Shown here one piece after another: positions 7,508-14,215 of a DNA stretch of 20,803 nt (position 1 is the first letter of the stretch; every line of letters starts with the position of its first letter). The stretch is from Ignavibacteriaceae bacterium. Lineage in GTDB: Bacteria > Bacteroidota > Ignavibacteria > Ignavibacteriales > Ignavibacteriaceae. The translations under genes were made by a program, and so were the position numbers. The DNA lies in contig JANWIS010000086.1 of the NCBI GenBank assembly GCA_025449775.1, forward strand, positions 1 to 20,803, given 5' to 3'. The notes under the pieces are model-generated. The model was not told the DNA's origin. It made no database searches and was given only the letters and a program-made list of their open reading frames with translations.

Positions 7508-8026
7508 TTATTTACCCCTTTTAAGGTGATCCAGAACTTTAAACGTGATATCATAAGCAGCATCAGCATAGAGCAACAAAATATCTCCACTCTTGTCAAA
7601 AATAAATTGCATGCCTTCACTCTTAGCAACTTGTTCGATGCCGGAATAAATTTTCTTTTTTACGGGTTCGAAGATTTCATCCTGCTTTGCATAAATTTCT
7701 CCATTCGGCTGACCGAATTTCTGATTTCTGAAACCAAGAATTTTCTGTTCCATTGCAATCAGCTCCTGCTGCTTACTTAATTTCTGATCTTCAGTCATAG
7801 TTGAAGTCTGCTTCTGATAATCAGTAAGTAATTGCTGATATGAAAGTGTCATTGAATCGAGCTGATTGGACCACATACTGCTCAATGCATCCAGATCACT
7901 TTGTGCTTTAATTGCTTCGGGTAATTGAGTAAGAATAGTTTGTGAATCTACATAACCTATTTTTTGCGGAGACTGAGCAAAAAGTGTTGCTGAAAAAAGT
8001 GTAAGTATTAAGAGAGAATATCTCAC
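7508..8026 (-). CDS. OmpH/Skp-family periplasmic chaperone (copy 2)
   Basis: This 172-residue exported chaperone is the partner of the copy at 6910-7428. Residues 1-17 are a signal peptide (LLILTLFSATLFAQ), then KIGYVDSQTILTQLPEA opens the mature protein. A Gln-rich coiled coil spans about 40-115 (many Q, L, S and M residues, less charged than copy 1), and the tail is FIFDKSGDILLLYADAAYD. Equal lengths and a conserved head and tail show tandem duplication, while the coiled-coil arms have diverged, which may reflect different client proteins. It starts at GTG with AAGGA 8 nt upstream and lies 35 nt after bamA, so it belongs to the same message. Bacteroidota and Chlorobiota commonly carry two or more such genes beside bamA. 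Confidence 0.93.
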   Translation of the reverse strand: MRYSLLILTLFSATLFAQSPQKIGYVDSQTILTQLPEAIKAQSDLDALSSMWSNQLDSMTLSYQQLLTDYQKQTSTMTEDQKLSKQQELIAMEQKILGFRNQKFGQPNGEIYAKQDEIFEPVKKKIYSGIEQVAKSEGMQFIFDKSGDILLLYADAAYDITFKVLDHLKRGK

Positions 8027-8061
8027 TGTTATTTTCCTTTTTTATTGTGAATTAAATTAAT

Positions 8062-10545
8062 CTAAAAACCTCTTCCGAATTGAAAATGGAACAACCATTC
8101 AGGGTCTCTGCCATCAACAATTTTGCGATCAAATCCATAACCAAAATCAAAACCGATTAAGCCAATCGGATTAATTAAAATCCTTGCTCCAAATCCAACC
8201 GATCTTCTCATATCAAAAATATCTGTTTTGGCAAAACTTTCAAAAACATTTCCGGCTTCAGCAAAAGCGATCAGATATAATGGAATCGGGTCGAGTGTAA
8301 CAGCAAAACGAAGCTCAGCACCAATTTTTGAATAAACTCTTCCGCCGATAATCTGTCCGAACGCATTCCTTGGACCAACACTTCTGTCTACATAACCTCT
8401 GAGAGGAACAGTTGAAATTACCAAACCGTTTCCACCCATATAAAAATACTCAAATGGTTGAATAGGAGTTCCTGCAACTATTTCATCGATATAACCAAAA
8501 TCAGCCACTGTGTAAAACACAAAACGGTTTGAATTCAAAATTCTTTCGTACCATTCAGCTTTAAATAAGTTCTTCATATAATCAACATCGCCGGGTAAAA
8601 ATGGACCACCCGAGATTTCCATATCGAGTGTAAATGCTGAACCTTTGGAAGGGAAAACCGGGTTATCAATATTCCTTCTACTGAAAGTTGCACCGAGAGT
8701 GTATTGATGAGTAACGCCTTCCTGATAATAATTTTGTCCTTCCAAGACATTATTATATTGATATCTAAATCTTCCCTGGATATAAAAGAAATCATCTGGC
8801 CATTTTAATCTTCTGCCAACTCTTAACGTACTACCGGTTTGGCGTAAATCATATACATACTGCTGTCGTGTATCAAAAACATCTACACCGACCGATGTTG
8901 GAGTATCAAACATCCACGGCTCAGTGAAACCGATTGTAAATGTTCTGTAAATGTTTCCGAAACCGAATTGCCAGTTGAAATTTAATATCTGTCCACCACC
9001 AAGCGAGAACGGCTCGGTTATCGAAAAGTTTGTAAGCGTTACACCAATTGAACCGCTGAAACCGAAACTTCCACTGTAACCAACTGATGCATTAAGATAA
9101 TCGCTTGATTTTTCCTCAACATTATATATCACTGCAACTGAACTATCGGTTTCAAGTTTTGTATCAATGCCTCCGGGTCCATATAATTTTTCTGCATTGA
9201 AATACTGTAGATTAGCAAGCTGCTGAACACTTCTAAAAAGGAATGCACGATTAAAATAATCTCCGGGTACAGTGTAAAGTTCTCTTCTTATAACTTTGTC
9301 TTTCGTTTTTGTGTTCCCGATAATTTCAACCCGTGATACTTTAAATTGATTTCGTTCATCTATTCTTATGTGAATATCGATTGAATCCACTGCTACTTTT
9401 TTTTCTTCGGCCTGTACATTAAATGTTAAATAGCCGTTATCTAAATAGAGTGCCGAAATATCAGACTGTGCTTCGTTACCGCGTAGATTCTGCTGGAACT
9501 TTGCATAATCGTAAACATCGCCTTTTGCAAAATCCAGTCTTTCACTCAAGGCCATATCGGGATAAACTGTATTTCCTTCCCATGTAATATCCCTGATTTT
9601 ATATTGAACGCCTTCGTAAACATTCATTATAATTCTCAGATCCTTATTGTCGTTGTAGTAGTCAAGTGAATCGCTCATTATCTCTGCATCCCGGTAACCA
9701 TTTGTTTTATAAAAGTTAACAACGAGCTGCTTATCCTTTTCAAATTCCTTTGGCTTAAACTGAGCACTCGACCAGAATTGCCACCAGACAGATTCACTGG
9801 TTTCTTCCATCTCACCAGCAAGATCATCATCTTCAAATACAGTATTGTTAGTGAATTCAATTTTTCTAACTATTACTTCATCACCTTCATCGATTGTTAA
9901 TTTTAACAGAACCCGGTCTACTATCTTTGGGATAAGATTTGAATATACTATCTCATCACTTTCATAAAGGTATTCGTATTCATCTGCAAAATCTTTTTTG
10001 TTTCTCCAAGTTACACTTATATCTTCATCAAGCGTATCTGCAGATAAAAACTCATAAATATTATCAGTTACAACTGCGTTGAGAAAACCTTCCTCAGTAT
10101 ATAAATCTTTTATCCGGACTTTCAACTTGGAAATAGATTGTGGTGAAATTACTGTTCCCCGTAAATATGTAATATTCTTTTCAATGTCCTCAGTATCAAT
10201 CTCATCGTTGCCTTCAATTACAACCCGCTCAAGCCGGGGATATTCTGCAACTTTTATTAAAAGGAAAACTCCGTCATTAATTTCTCTTTCAATTAATATT
10301 TGTATATCGGAAAAAATATTTAAGTTCCATAGCTGACGAATAGCATTGAGTGTTTGATCTCCAGGGACCTGAACCTCACCTCCGACTTTCAATCCGCTGT
10401 TTGCAATAATAGTTGGTGCATCTGCGGACTTATTCCCTTCAACAGAGATTCCCAGTATTTTATAACTCTTTTGAACTCCTTGTGGAAAAATTGAAGTGGA
10501 AAGAGAAATAAGAAATAATAAAATCGATAAGGTTTTAAACTTCAA
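8062..10545 (-). CDS. bamA: outer membrane protein assembly factor BamA (Omp85)
   Basis: BamA inserts beta-barrel proteins into the outer membrane. This 827-residue protein has a signal peptide (1-22, ending STSIFPQ), five POTRA-like repeats at roughly 28-101, 104-220, 224-313, 316-398 and 401-478, and a C-terminal barrel (about 480-827). POTRA 3 carries the Trp-rich segment WWQFWSSAQF seen in Bacteroidota and Chlorobiota homologues. Arg716 in PLRGY matches the conserved (V/L)RG(F/Y) lid-loop motif, and the protein ends in FHFQFGRGF, a terminal aromatic strand as expected for an outer-membrane barrel. An acidic, Tyr-rich insertion (about 165-205) enlarges POTRA 2. The start is TTG at 10545, overlapping the end of uppS by 11 nt, with AAGGA 8 nt ahead; the signal peptide begins exactly there. 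The skp genes encoding its client chaperones follow. Confidence 0.97.
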   Translation of the reverse strand: MKFKTLSILLFLISLSTSIFPQGVQKSYKILGISVEGNKSADAPTIIANSGLKVGGEVQVPGDQTLNAIRQLWNLNIFSDIQILIEREINDGVFLLIKVAEYPRLERVVIEGNDEIDTEDIEKNITYLRGTVISPQSISKLKVRIKDLYTEEGFLNAVVTDNIYEFLSADTLDEDISVTWRNKKDFADEYEYLYESDEIVYSNLIPKIVDRVLLKLTIDEGDEVIVRKIEFTNNTVFEDDDLAGEMEETSESVWWQFWSSAQFKPKEFEKDKQLVVNFYKTNGYRDAEIMSDSLDYYNDNKDLRIIMNVYEGVQYKIRDITWEGNTVYPDMALSERLDFAKGDVYDYAKFQQNLRGNEAQSDISALYLDNGYLTFNVQAEEKKVAVDSIDIHIRIDERNQFKVSRVEIIGNTKTKDKVIRRELYTVPGDYFNRAFLFRSVQQLANLQYFNAEKLYGPGGIDTKLETDSSVAVIYNVEEKSSDYLNASVGYSGSFGFSGSIGVTLTNFSITEPFSLGGGQILNFNWQFGFGNIYRTFTIGFTEPWMFDTPTSVGVDVFDTRQQYVYDLRQTGSTLRVGRRLKWPDDFFYIQGRFRYQYNNVLEGQNYYQEGVTHQYTLGATFSRRNIDNPVFPSKGSAFTLDMEISGGPFLPGDVDYMKNLFKAEWYERILNSNRFVFYTVADFGYIDEIVAGTPIQPFEYFYMGGNGLVISTVPLRGYVDRSVGPRNAFGQIIGGRVYSKIGAELRFAVTLDPIPLYLIAFAEAGNVFESFAKTDIFDMRRSVGFGARILINPIGLIGFDFGYGFDRKIVDGRDPEWLFHFQFGRGF

Positions 10546-11353
10546 CAGGAGAATCCTTTTTCTTTGGCATATCTAAAACATCATTCATAACCTGTTCGCT
10601 CAACTTTCCAAATCTTCTTTCACGCTGCTGGTATTGCCTGATTGCATCGTAAAGGTGACTGCGTGAAAATTCAGGCCAGTTAACATCAAGTATCACAAAT
10701 TCAGAGTATGCGATTTGCCAAAGCAAAAAATTGCTTACACGGAATTCACCGCTTGTTCTTATTAGTAATTCCGGGTCGGGAATCTTGTTTGTTGTAAGAT
10801 GATCTGATATGCATTTTTCATTTATATCATCTTGAACTAATTTTCCTGTAGAAACTTTATGTGAAATATTTTTTACCGCTTCTAAAATTTCCCACCGACC
10901 GCTATAACTTAGTGCAAGATTCAATGTCATTCGTTTATTATTTTTTGTTCGTTCAATATCTTCACTAAGCTGCTTCTGTACGACGAAGGGTAACGATTCG
11001 ATGTTCCCTATGCAGGTTAGCTTAATATCATTTTTGTTCAATTCGTCAAGCTTGTCCTTAAGACTTTTTAAGAGCAAACGCATTAGGGTGGATACTTCAT
11101 CCTTTGGTCTTTTCCAGTTCTCGGTTGAAAATGTATAGAGTGTAAGAAATTTAACCCCGATTTCAGCACAAGCTTCTACAATCTCTCGAACTGTTTCAAC
11201 ACCTCTTCTATGACCGGCAACCCGTGGTAAACCACGTTTTTTTGCCCACCTTCCATTCCCATCCATAATAATTGCTATATGTTTAGGAATATCACCGGCT
11301 TTTTTCAGCTCCTCTTGAAGCAGCTTGTCGGCTTGTGATTTTTTTTTGTTCAA
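10535..11353 (-). CDS. uppS: isoprenyl transferase (undecaprenyl diphosphate synthase)
   Basis: UppS condenses isopentenyl diphosphate in cis to make the C55 lipid carrier used for peptidoglycan, O-antigen and other envelope glycans, at the inner face of the cytoplasmic membrane. The 272-residue length is normal, with a short Lys-rich N-terminal extension. Motifs: IAIIMDGNGRWAKKRG with the catalytic Asp31, GHRRGVE (48-54), TLYTFSTENWKRP (71-83), and RTSGEFRVSNFLLWQ (199-213), the region binding the second substrate. The only start in frame that keeps the catalytic domain is TTG at 11353; it is followed directly by a run of nine A in the message (codons 2-6), with no evident ribosome site. Its end overlaps bamA by 11 nt. 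A 161-nt spacer separates it from the lexA unit, but no clear promoter was recognised there. Confidence 0.95.
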   Translation of the reverse strand: MNKKKSQADKLLQEELKKAGDIPKHIAIIMDGNGRWAKKRGLPRVAGHRRGVETVREIVEACAEIGVKFLTLYTFSTENWKRPKDEVSTLMRLLLKSLKDKLDELNKNDIKLTCIGNIESLPFVVQKQLSEDIERTKNNKRMTLNLALSYSGRWEILEAVKNISHKVSTGKLVQDDINEKCISDHLTTNKIPDPELLIRTSGEFRVSNFLLWQIAYSEFVILDVNWPEFSRSHLYDAIRQYQQRERRFGKLSEQVMNDVLDMPKKKDSPVEV

Positions 11354-11468
11354 TGCAATAAATTCATTTGATGCAGAGTGTTAAGTTATACTCATAGGCA
11401 TATAAAATCAAGGTAAACATTGATATTTAATTAAGTTGAGGGAACAAATAAGATGAAATTATCCTACA

Positions 11469-11497
11469 AGTCAGTAAGGCTTGTAACAGTACTGACT
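11469..11497 (-). other. inverted repeat downstream of the lexA unit
   Basis: An 8-bp perfect inverted repeat, AGTCAGTA (11469-11476) and TACTGACT (11490-11497), lies 18 nt past the stop of the 142-residue gene. A second, mutually exclusive 6-bp pair, TACAAG (11465-11470) with CTTGTA (11480-11485), overlaps it. No U-tract follows on the minus strand, so it may be a factor-dependent terminator, a 3' stabilising hairpin, or a protein-binding site in front of uppS. Confidence 0.4.
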
Positions 11498-11514
11498 CTG
11501 AAATTTGTTAAAGC

Positions 11515-11943
11515 TTAGGAGAAAATTATTTGGTGAGAATGATGAGCAGATTTATTGTGTTCAACCTGATTGTTTTCAATCCGTGTTAGTTTTATATTTT
11601 TTCTGATTGATTCATCGATATTCAGCAGAAGCTCTTTTGCATTTCTGAAATAAATTCCTGGTACTCCTACCATCAGATTGATTGGTTTGTTCGAACTCTT
11701 TGTTTTTCTCGCAGCTAAATAAATTAATTTTTCTAGAAGATTGGGATCATATACATCTTCCTTATTCAATATTATCCCGATAGCATATTTTTCTTTCTGC
11801 CTGGCAATAACATCCACTTTAAACTCGCCAATGGTTTCAGGTTCCGGTAAGTAAGTGCCAAATCTTCTGCTGATAGTGAAGAACCCAAGTCGCCAAAATT
11901 CGCTGACAAGTAAATCGATCGCTTTTCTTTCAGATACATCCAT
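11515..11943 (-). CDS. uncharacterised protein with degenerate PD-(D/E)XK nuclease-like core
   Basis: This is a 142-residue soluble protein with no signal peptide. I do not recognise the family by name. Its order of elements resembles the restriction-endonuclease-like fold seen in YraN-type proteins: an N-terminal helix (KAIDLLVSEFWRLG, 7-20), a strand with basic residues (FFTISRRFG), then GEFKVDVIARQ (39-49) where Asp44 occupies the position of the active-site Asp, followed by a strand YAIGIIL (53-59) where a catalytic E-x-K would be expected but is not found; Lys61 is the nearest lysine. A helix (NLLEKLIYLAARK) and a strand (INLMVGVPG) follow. The C-terminal tail is His/Asn-rich. If the fold is right, it is probably non-catalytic or binds DNA or a partner. 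It starts 17 nt after the WYL-like gene and is third in the lexA unit, which points to a damage-related role (inference). Confidence 0.6.
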   Translation of the reverse strand: MDVSERKAIDLLVSEFWRLGFFTISRRFGTYLPEPETIGEFKVDVIARQKEKYAIGIILNKEDVYDPNLLEKLIYLAARKTKSSNKPINLMVGVPGIYFRNAKELLLNIDESIRKNIKLTRIENNQVEHNKSAHHSHQIIFS

Positions 11944-11960
11944 AACAAATACTTCCTTCT

Positions 11961-12209
11961 TTAAACTGCAAATGAATTAATAGGTATTAGAGGAGAAAAT
12001 TTATATGCTTCAATTACTCTGATGTTAGCAATTTTATCATAATCAAATTTTCTTATCTCATTTATACTTTTTAATCTTCCATAAATAACTTTTTTACCAT
12101 TCCGGTTTCTCGATACATAATATGGCTCAATAGTCATCTCTTGTAAGTCATAAATGAATTTAAGGTTTTGTCTGTTTTTAATAGCCCGAAGAAAAATATC
12201 TGTTTTCAT
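11961..12209 (-). CDS. small WYL-like domain protein
   Basis: This 82-residue protein is almost a single domain. Its pattern AIKNRQNLKFIY (9-20), then EPYYVSRNRNGKKVIYGR (28-45), then IRKFDYDKIANIRV (52-65) follows the WYL-domain outline (helix, strand, EPY, G-x-W-Y-L, R-x-F-x-x-x-R-I). However, the W-Y-L triplet is replaced by V-I-Y and the terminal Arg of the FxxxRI motif by Lys. WYL domains are SH3/Sm-like ligand-binding regulators, usually attached to a helix-turn-helix; none is present here, so it would need a partner, and LexA or the downstream 142-residue protein is the obvious candidate (inference). The ATG is 13 nt after the lexA stop with an AGGA ribosome site 8 nt ahead, so co-transcription with lexA is very likely. 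Confidence 0.65.
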   Translation of the reverse strand: MKTDIFLRAIKNRQNLKFIYDLQEMTIEPYYVSRNRNGKKVIYGRLKSINEIRKFDYDKIANIRVIEAYKFSPLIPINSFAV

Positions 12210-12222
12210 TTTACAATTCCTG

Positions 12223-12870
12223 TTAATTTAAATGTCGTACAACCACTTTAACTTTCCCAATTATTTTAAATTCATCTCCGCTTTGTATCTCGATCGGAGA
12301 ATAATTTTCATTTTCGGGAATAAGTCTGATTTGATTTTTAATAATTTCAATTCTTTTTACAGTTGCTTCATCGTTCAGTATAGCAACAACTATGTCGCCA
12401 TTCATTGCCTGTTCACCAGGTGAAATTACAACGATATCACCTTCGTTAATGCCCGCATTAATCATACTATCACCTTTAACACGCAATGCAAATGCATTCT
12501 CAGCTTTTTTTAGAAAGCTTGGATCAATTACTAAAGTTCCATCTAAATTTTCAATTGCATTAATGGGTACACCTGCAGCAACTCGCCCAACAATTGGAAC
12601 TTTTACAAAAATATTTTCGCGATCATTCAACCTTTCAATAAACTCATCACTGTTCTTTTTGTTGACCGATATTCCCCTGCTTGCATTCCGTTCAGTGTTG
12701 ATATAACCCTTATGAACCAGCGCTTCGAGATGTCTCTTAACTCCGAATGTAGAGGCAATCTGAAAATGTTTTCCGATTTCACGTAGGGTTGGAGGATAGC
12801 CTGTTTCTCTGGTAAACTGCTGAATAAAATTCAGTATTTCTTCCTGGCGGTCTGTTAATTTATTTTTCAT
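12223..12870 (-). CDS. lexA: LexA repressor / self-cleaving SOS regulator
   Basis: LexA represses DNA-damage genes until RecA-ssDNA filaments trigger its self-cleavage. The 215-residue protein has the LexA winged-helix N-terminus (1-70: LTDRQEEILNFI, PPTLREIG, recognition helix STFGVKRHLEAL, wing GYINTE) and an S24 protease-like C-terminus. The cleavage site is Ala99-Gly100 in GRVAAGVP, the catalytic serine is Ser135 in KGDSMI, and the general-base lysine is Lys172 in ATVKRI; all are present, so it should be cleavable. The ATG at 12870 lies 2 nt from an 18-bp palindrome and about 20 nt from a strong promoter carrying a second one, so autoregulation is likely. It heads an operon with the WYL-like and nuclease-like genes. 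No error-prone polymerase gene (imuB or dnaE2) is adjacent, unlike many lexA loci. Confidence 0.96.
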   Translation of the reverse strand: MKNKLTDRQEEILNFIQQFTRETGYPPTLREIGKHFQIASTFGVKRHLEALVHKGYINTERNASRGISVNKKNSDEFIERLNDRENIFVKVPIVGRVAAGVPINAIENLDGTLVIDPSFLKKAENAFALRVKGDSMINAGINEGDIVVISPGEQAMNGDIVVAILNDEATVKRIEIIKNQIRLIPENENYSPIEIQSGDEFKIIGKVKVVVRHLN

Positions 12871-12872
12871 TT

Positions 12873-12890
12873 AGTGCTCAGTTGTTCACT
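12873..12890. promoter_or_regulatory. candidate LexA operator, box 1
   Basis: This 18-bp site has AGTG-N10-CACT ends, extended to TAGTG/CACTA at 12872-12891. Read on the minus strand it is AGTGAACAACTGAGCACT, which matches box 2 in 14 of 18 positions. It covers the expected transcription start and lies 2 nt upstream of the lexA ATG. LexA binding is inference from position and symmetry. Confidence 0.6.
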
Positions 12891-12891
12891 A

Positions 12892-12922
12892 CAAATATAG
12901 TGTGCATATGAGCACTTGTCAA
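12892..12922 (-). promoter_or_regulatory. lexA promoter
   Basis: Minus-strand -35 TTGACA (12917-12922), a 17-bp spacer, and -10 TATATT (12894-12899). The -10 extends to TATATTTG (12892-12899), a full match to the Bacteroidota -7 consensus TAnnTTTG. The expected start at about 12887 leaves a very short leader (about 17 nt) with no Shine-Dalgarno sequence. Both candidate operators overlap the promoter or start site. Confidence 0.8.
12899..12916. promoter_or_regulatory. candidate LexA operator, box 2
   Basis: AGTGTGCATATGAGCACT fills the spacer between the -35 and -10 of the lexA promoter. It is palindromic at 7 of 9 base pairs and shares TGAGCACT and the AGTG-N2-CA frame with box 1 in opposite orientation, 26 bp centre to centre. 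Occupation would block RNA polymerase directly. The adjoining CACTTG-T-CAAGTG (12913-12925) is a further perfect 6-bp palindrome across the -35. Confidence 0.6.
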
Positions 12923-12973
12923 GTGATTTTTAAATTTTTTTATAAAGAAAATTTTAGGAGTCGTTTATGGGAG

Positions 12974-13009
12974 AAAATCCGGGTGATTGAGGTCTTTTTC
13001 AACCACCCG
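12974..13009 (-). terminator. intrinsic terminator of ilvE
   Basis: In minus-strand RNA an 11-bp GC-rich stem (CGGGUGGUUGA with UCAAUCACCCG, arms 12999-13009 and 12980-12990, one G-U pair, 8-nt loop) is followed within 2 nt by UUUUCU. It begins 8 nt after the ilvE stop and insulates the lexA promoter from ilvE read-through. Confidence 0.85.
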
Positions 13010-13017
13010 TTATAAAT

Positions 13018-14106
13018 TCAGGAGTTCACAATTTCTTTTTGCTCAACTGGAAATATCCAGTTATGAGTATCTTCTTTTAATCCATATTGAATGGAGGTTA
13101 TTTCATCAAAAAGTTTTATATCTAATGCACCGGGTTTACCATTATTAAGAACCATCTGTTTATCTTTATAAGTTAACCATCCTACGGAAGAAATAATGGC
13201 AGCTGTTCCCGTTCCGAAAACGCTGAGCAGATTACCTTTTGCATAAGCATTTACAACTTCGTCTATTGTGATATCTCTTTCAACGATATTCATCTTCCAG
13301 CTTTTTAAAATTTCAATTACTGTTCTTCTTGTAATTCCGGGTAAAATACTTCCATTCAACTTTGGTGTAACAACTTCATCTTTCATGTTGATGAAAATAT
13401 TCATCGTACCGACTTCTTCAATATATTTCTGTTCAACTCCATCAAGCCATAATACCTGGGTGAAACCTCTTTTAACAGCTTCCTGACCTGCTAAAAGACT
13501 TGCTGCGTAGTTAGCAGGAGTTTTACAGTCTCCTAATCCTTTACGAACTGCCCGCACATATTCGTCAGTCACAAGAATTTTAACCGGTTTAAAACCTTCA
13601 GAATAATATGCACCAACCGGAGATAAAATGATGATCAGCTTATATTCTTTCGCAGGCTTTACTCCAAGGAAAGGATCCGATCCGAAAACAAAAGGCCGGA
13701 TATAAAGTGATTCACCATGCTTTGTTGGAATCCAATCACGCTCAATGTTTATCAACTCTTTTAATGCTTCAATCATAAATTCAACATCAACCGGAGGAAT
13801 ACAAACTCTTTTAGCGGAATTATTTAATCGTTCAAAATGTTTATCGGCTCTGAATATTACTACTTCACCTGATTCTTGTTTGAATGCTTTCATTCCTTCA
13901 AAAATAGATTGCCCATAATGGATGAACATCGATGCCGGGTGAACTGACAAATCTTCAACAGGTCTGATAACTGGATTATGCCAACCTTTCGACTCAGTAT
14001 ATTCCATCTCAAACATATGATCAGTAAAAATTTTTCCGAAGCCAAGTGATTCTGGCAAGAAAACTCTGGATGTTCTCTCTTTTAAATTAAGTTGAATTGT
14101 TTCCAT
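13018..14106 (-). CDS. ilvE: branched-chain amino acid aminotransferase
   Basis: This fold-type IV PLP enzyme moves amino groups between glutamate and the keto acids of Leu, Ile and Val in the cytoplasm. It resembles the larger, eukaryote-like BCAT subgroup (about 360 residues). Numbering from the upstream GTG at 14118: HYGQSIFEGMKAF (67-79), YIRPFVFGSD (139-148), the Schiff-base Lys199 in GLGDCKTPANYAAS, EEVGTMNIF (234-242) and LPGITRRTVIEI (259-270), which contacts the cofactor phosphate. I chose the ATG at 14106 (362 residues) over the in-frame GTG at 14118 (366 residues), because a GGA lies upstream of the ATG and nothing useful lies before the GTG; either is possible. The gene stands alone between mlaE (109 nt away) and its own terminator, so it seems monocistronic. 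No valine/isoleucine synthesis genes adjoin it. Confidence 0.93.
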   Translation of the reverse strand: METIQLNLKERTSRVFLPESLGFGKIFTDHMFEMEYTESKGWHNPVIRPVEDLSVHPASMFIHYGQSIFEGMKAFKQESGEVVIFRADKHFERLNNSAKRVCIPPVDVEFMIEALKELINIERDWIPTKHGESLYIRPFVFGSDPFLGVKPAKEYKLIIILSPVGAYYSEGFKPVKILVTDEYVRAVRKGLGDCKTPANYAASLLAGQEAVKRGFTQVLWLDGVEQKYIEEVGTMNIFINMKDEVVTPKLNGSILPGITRRTVIEILKSWKMNIVERDITIDEVVNAYAKGNLLSVFGTGTAAIISSVGWLTYKDKQMVLNNGKPGALDIKLFDEITSIQYGLKEDTHNWIFPVEQKEIVNS

Positions 14107-14215
14107 AGTTTTATCCACAATTTAGTTTATTGCATTCTTATTGTACGAATTTTTTTAGAAAATAAAAACTCTTTATTATCTAATGCCGAATGATTTTATT
14201 AGCCAAAAAATCCCA

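Noticed and set aside
11453..11518. A 21-codon plus-strand reading frame with a GAGGGA upstream, lying over the inverted repeat after the lexA unit
   Set aside because: Too short, no promoter at a sensible distance, antisense to the end of the 142-residue gene, and its sequence is explained by the inverted repeat.
11515..12870. The lexA unit as a toxin-antitoxin or restriction system
   Set aside because: No toxin motif, no methyltransferase, and the nuclease-like core lacks the catalytic E-x-K; evidence only supports co-regulation with LexA.
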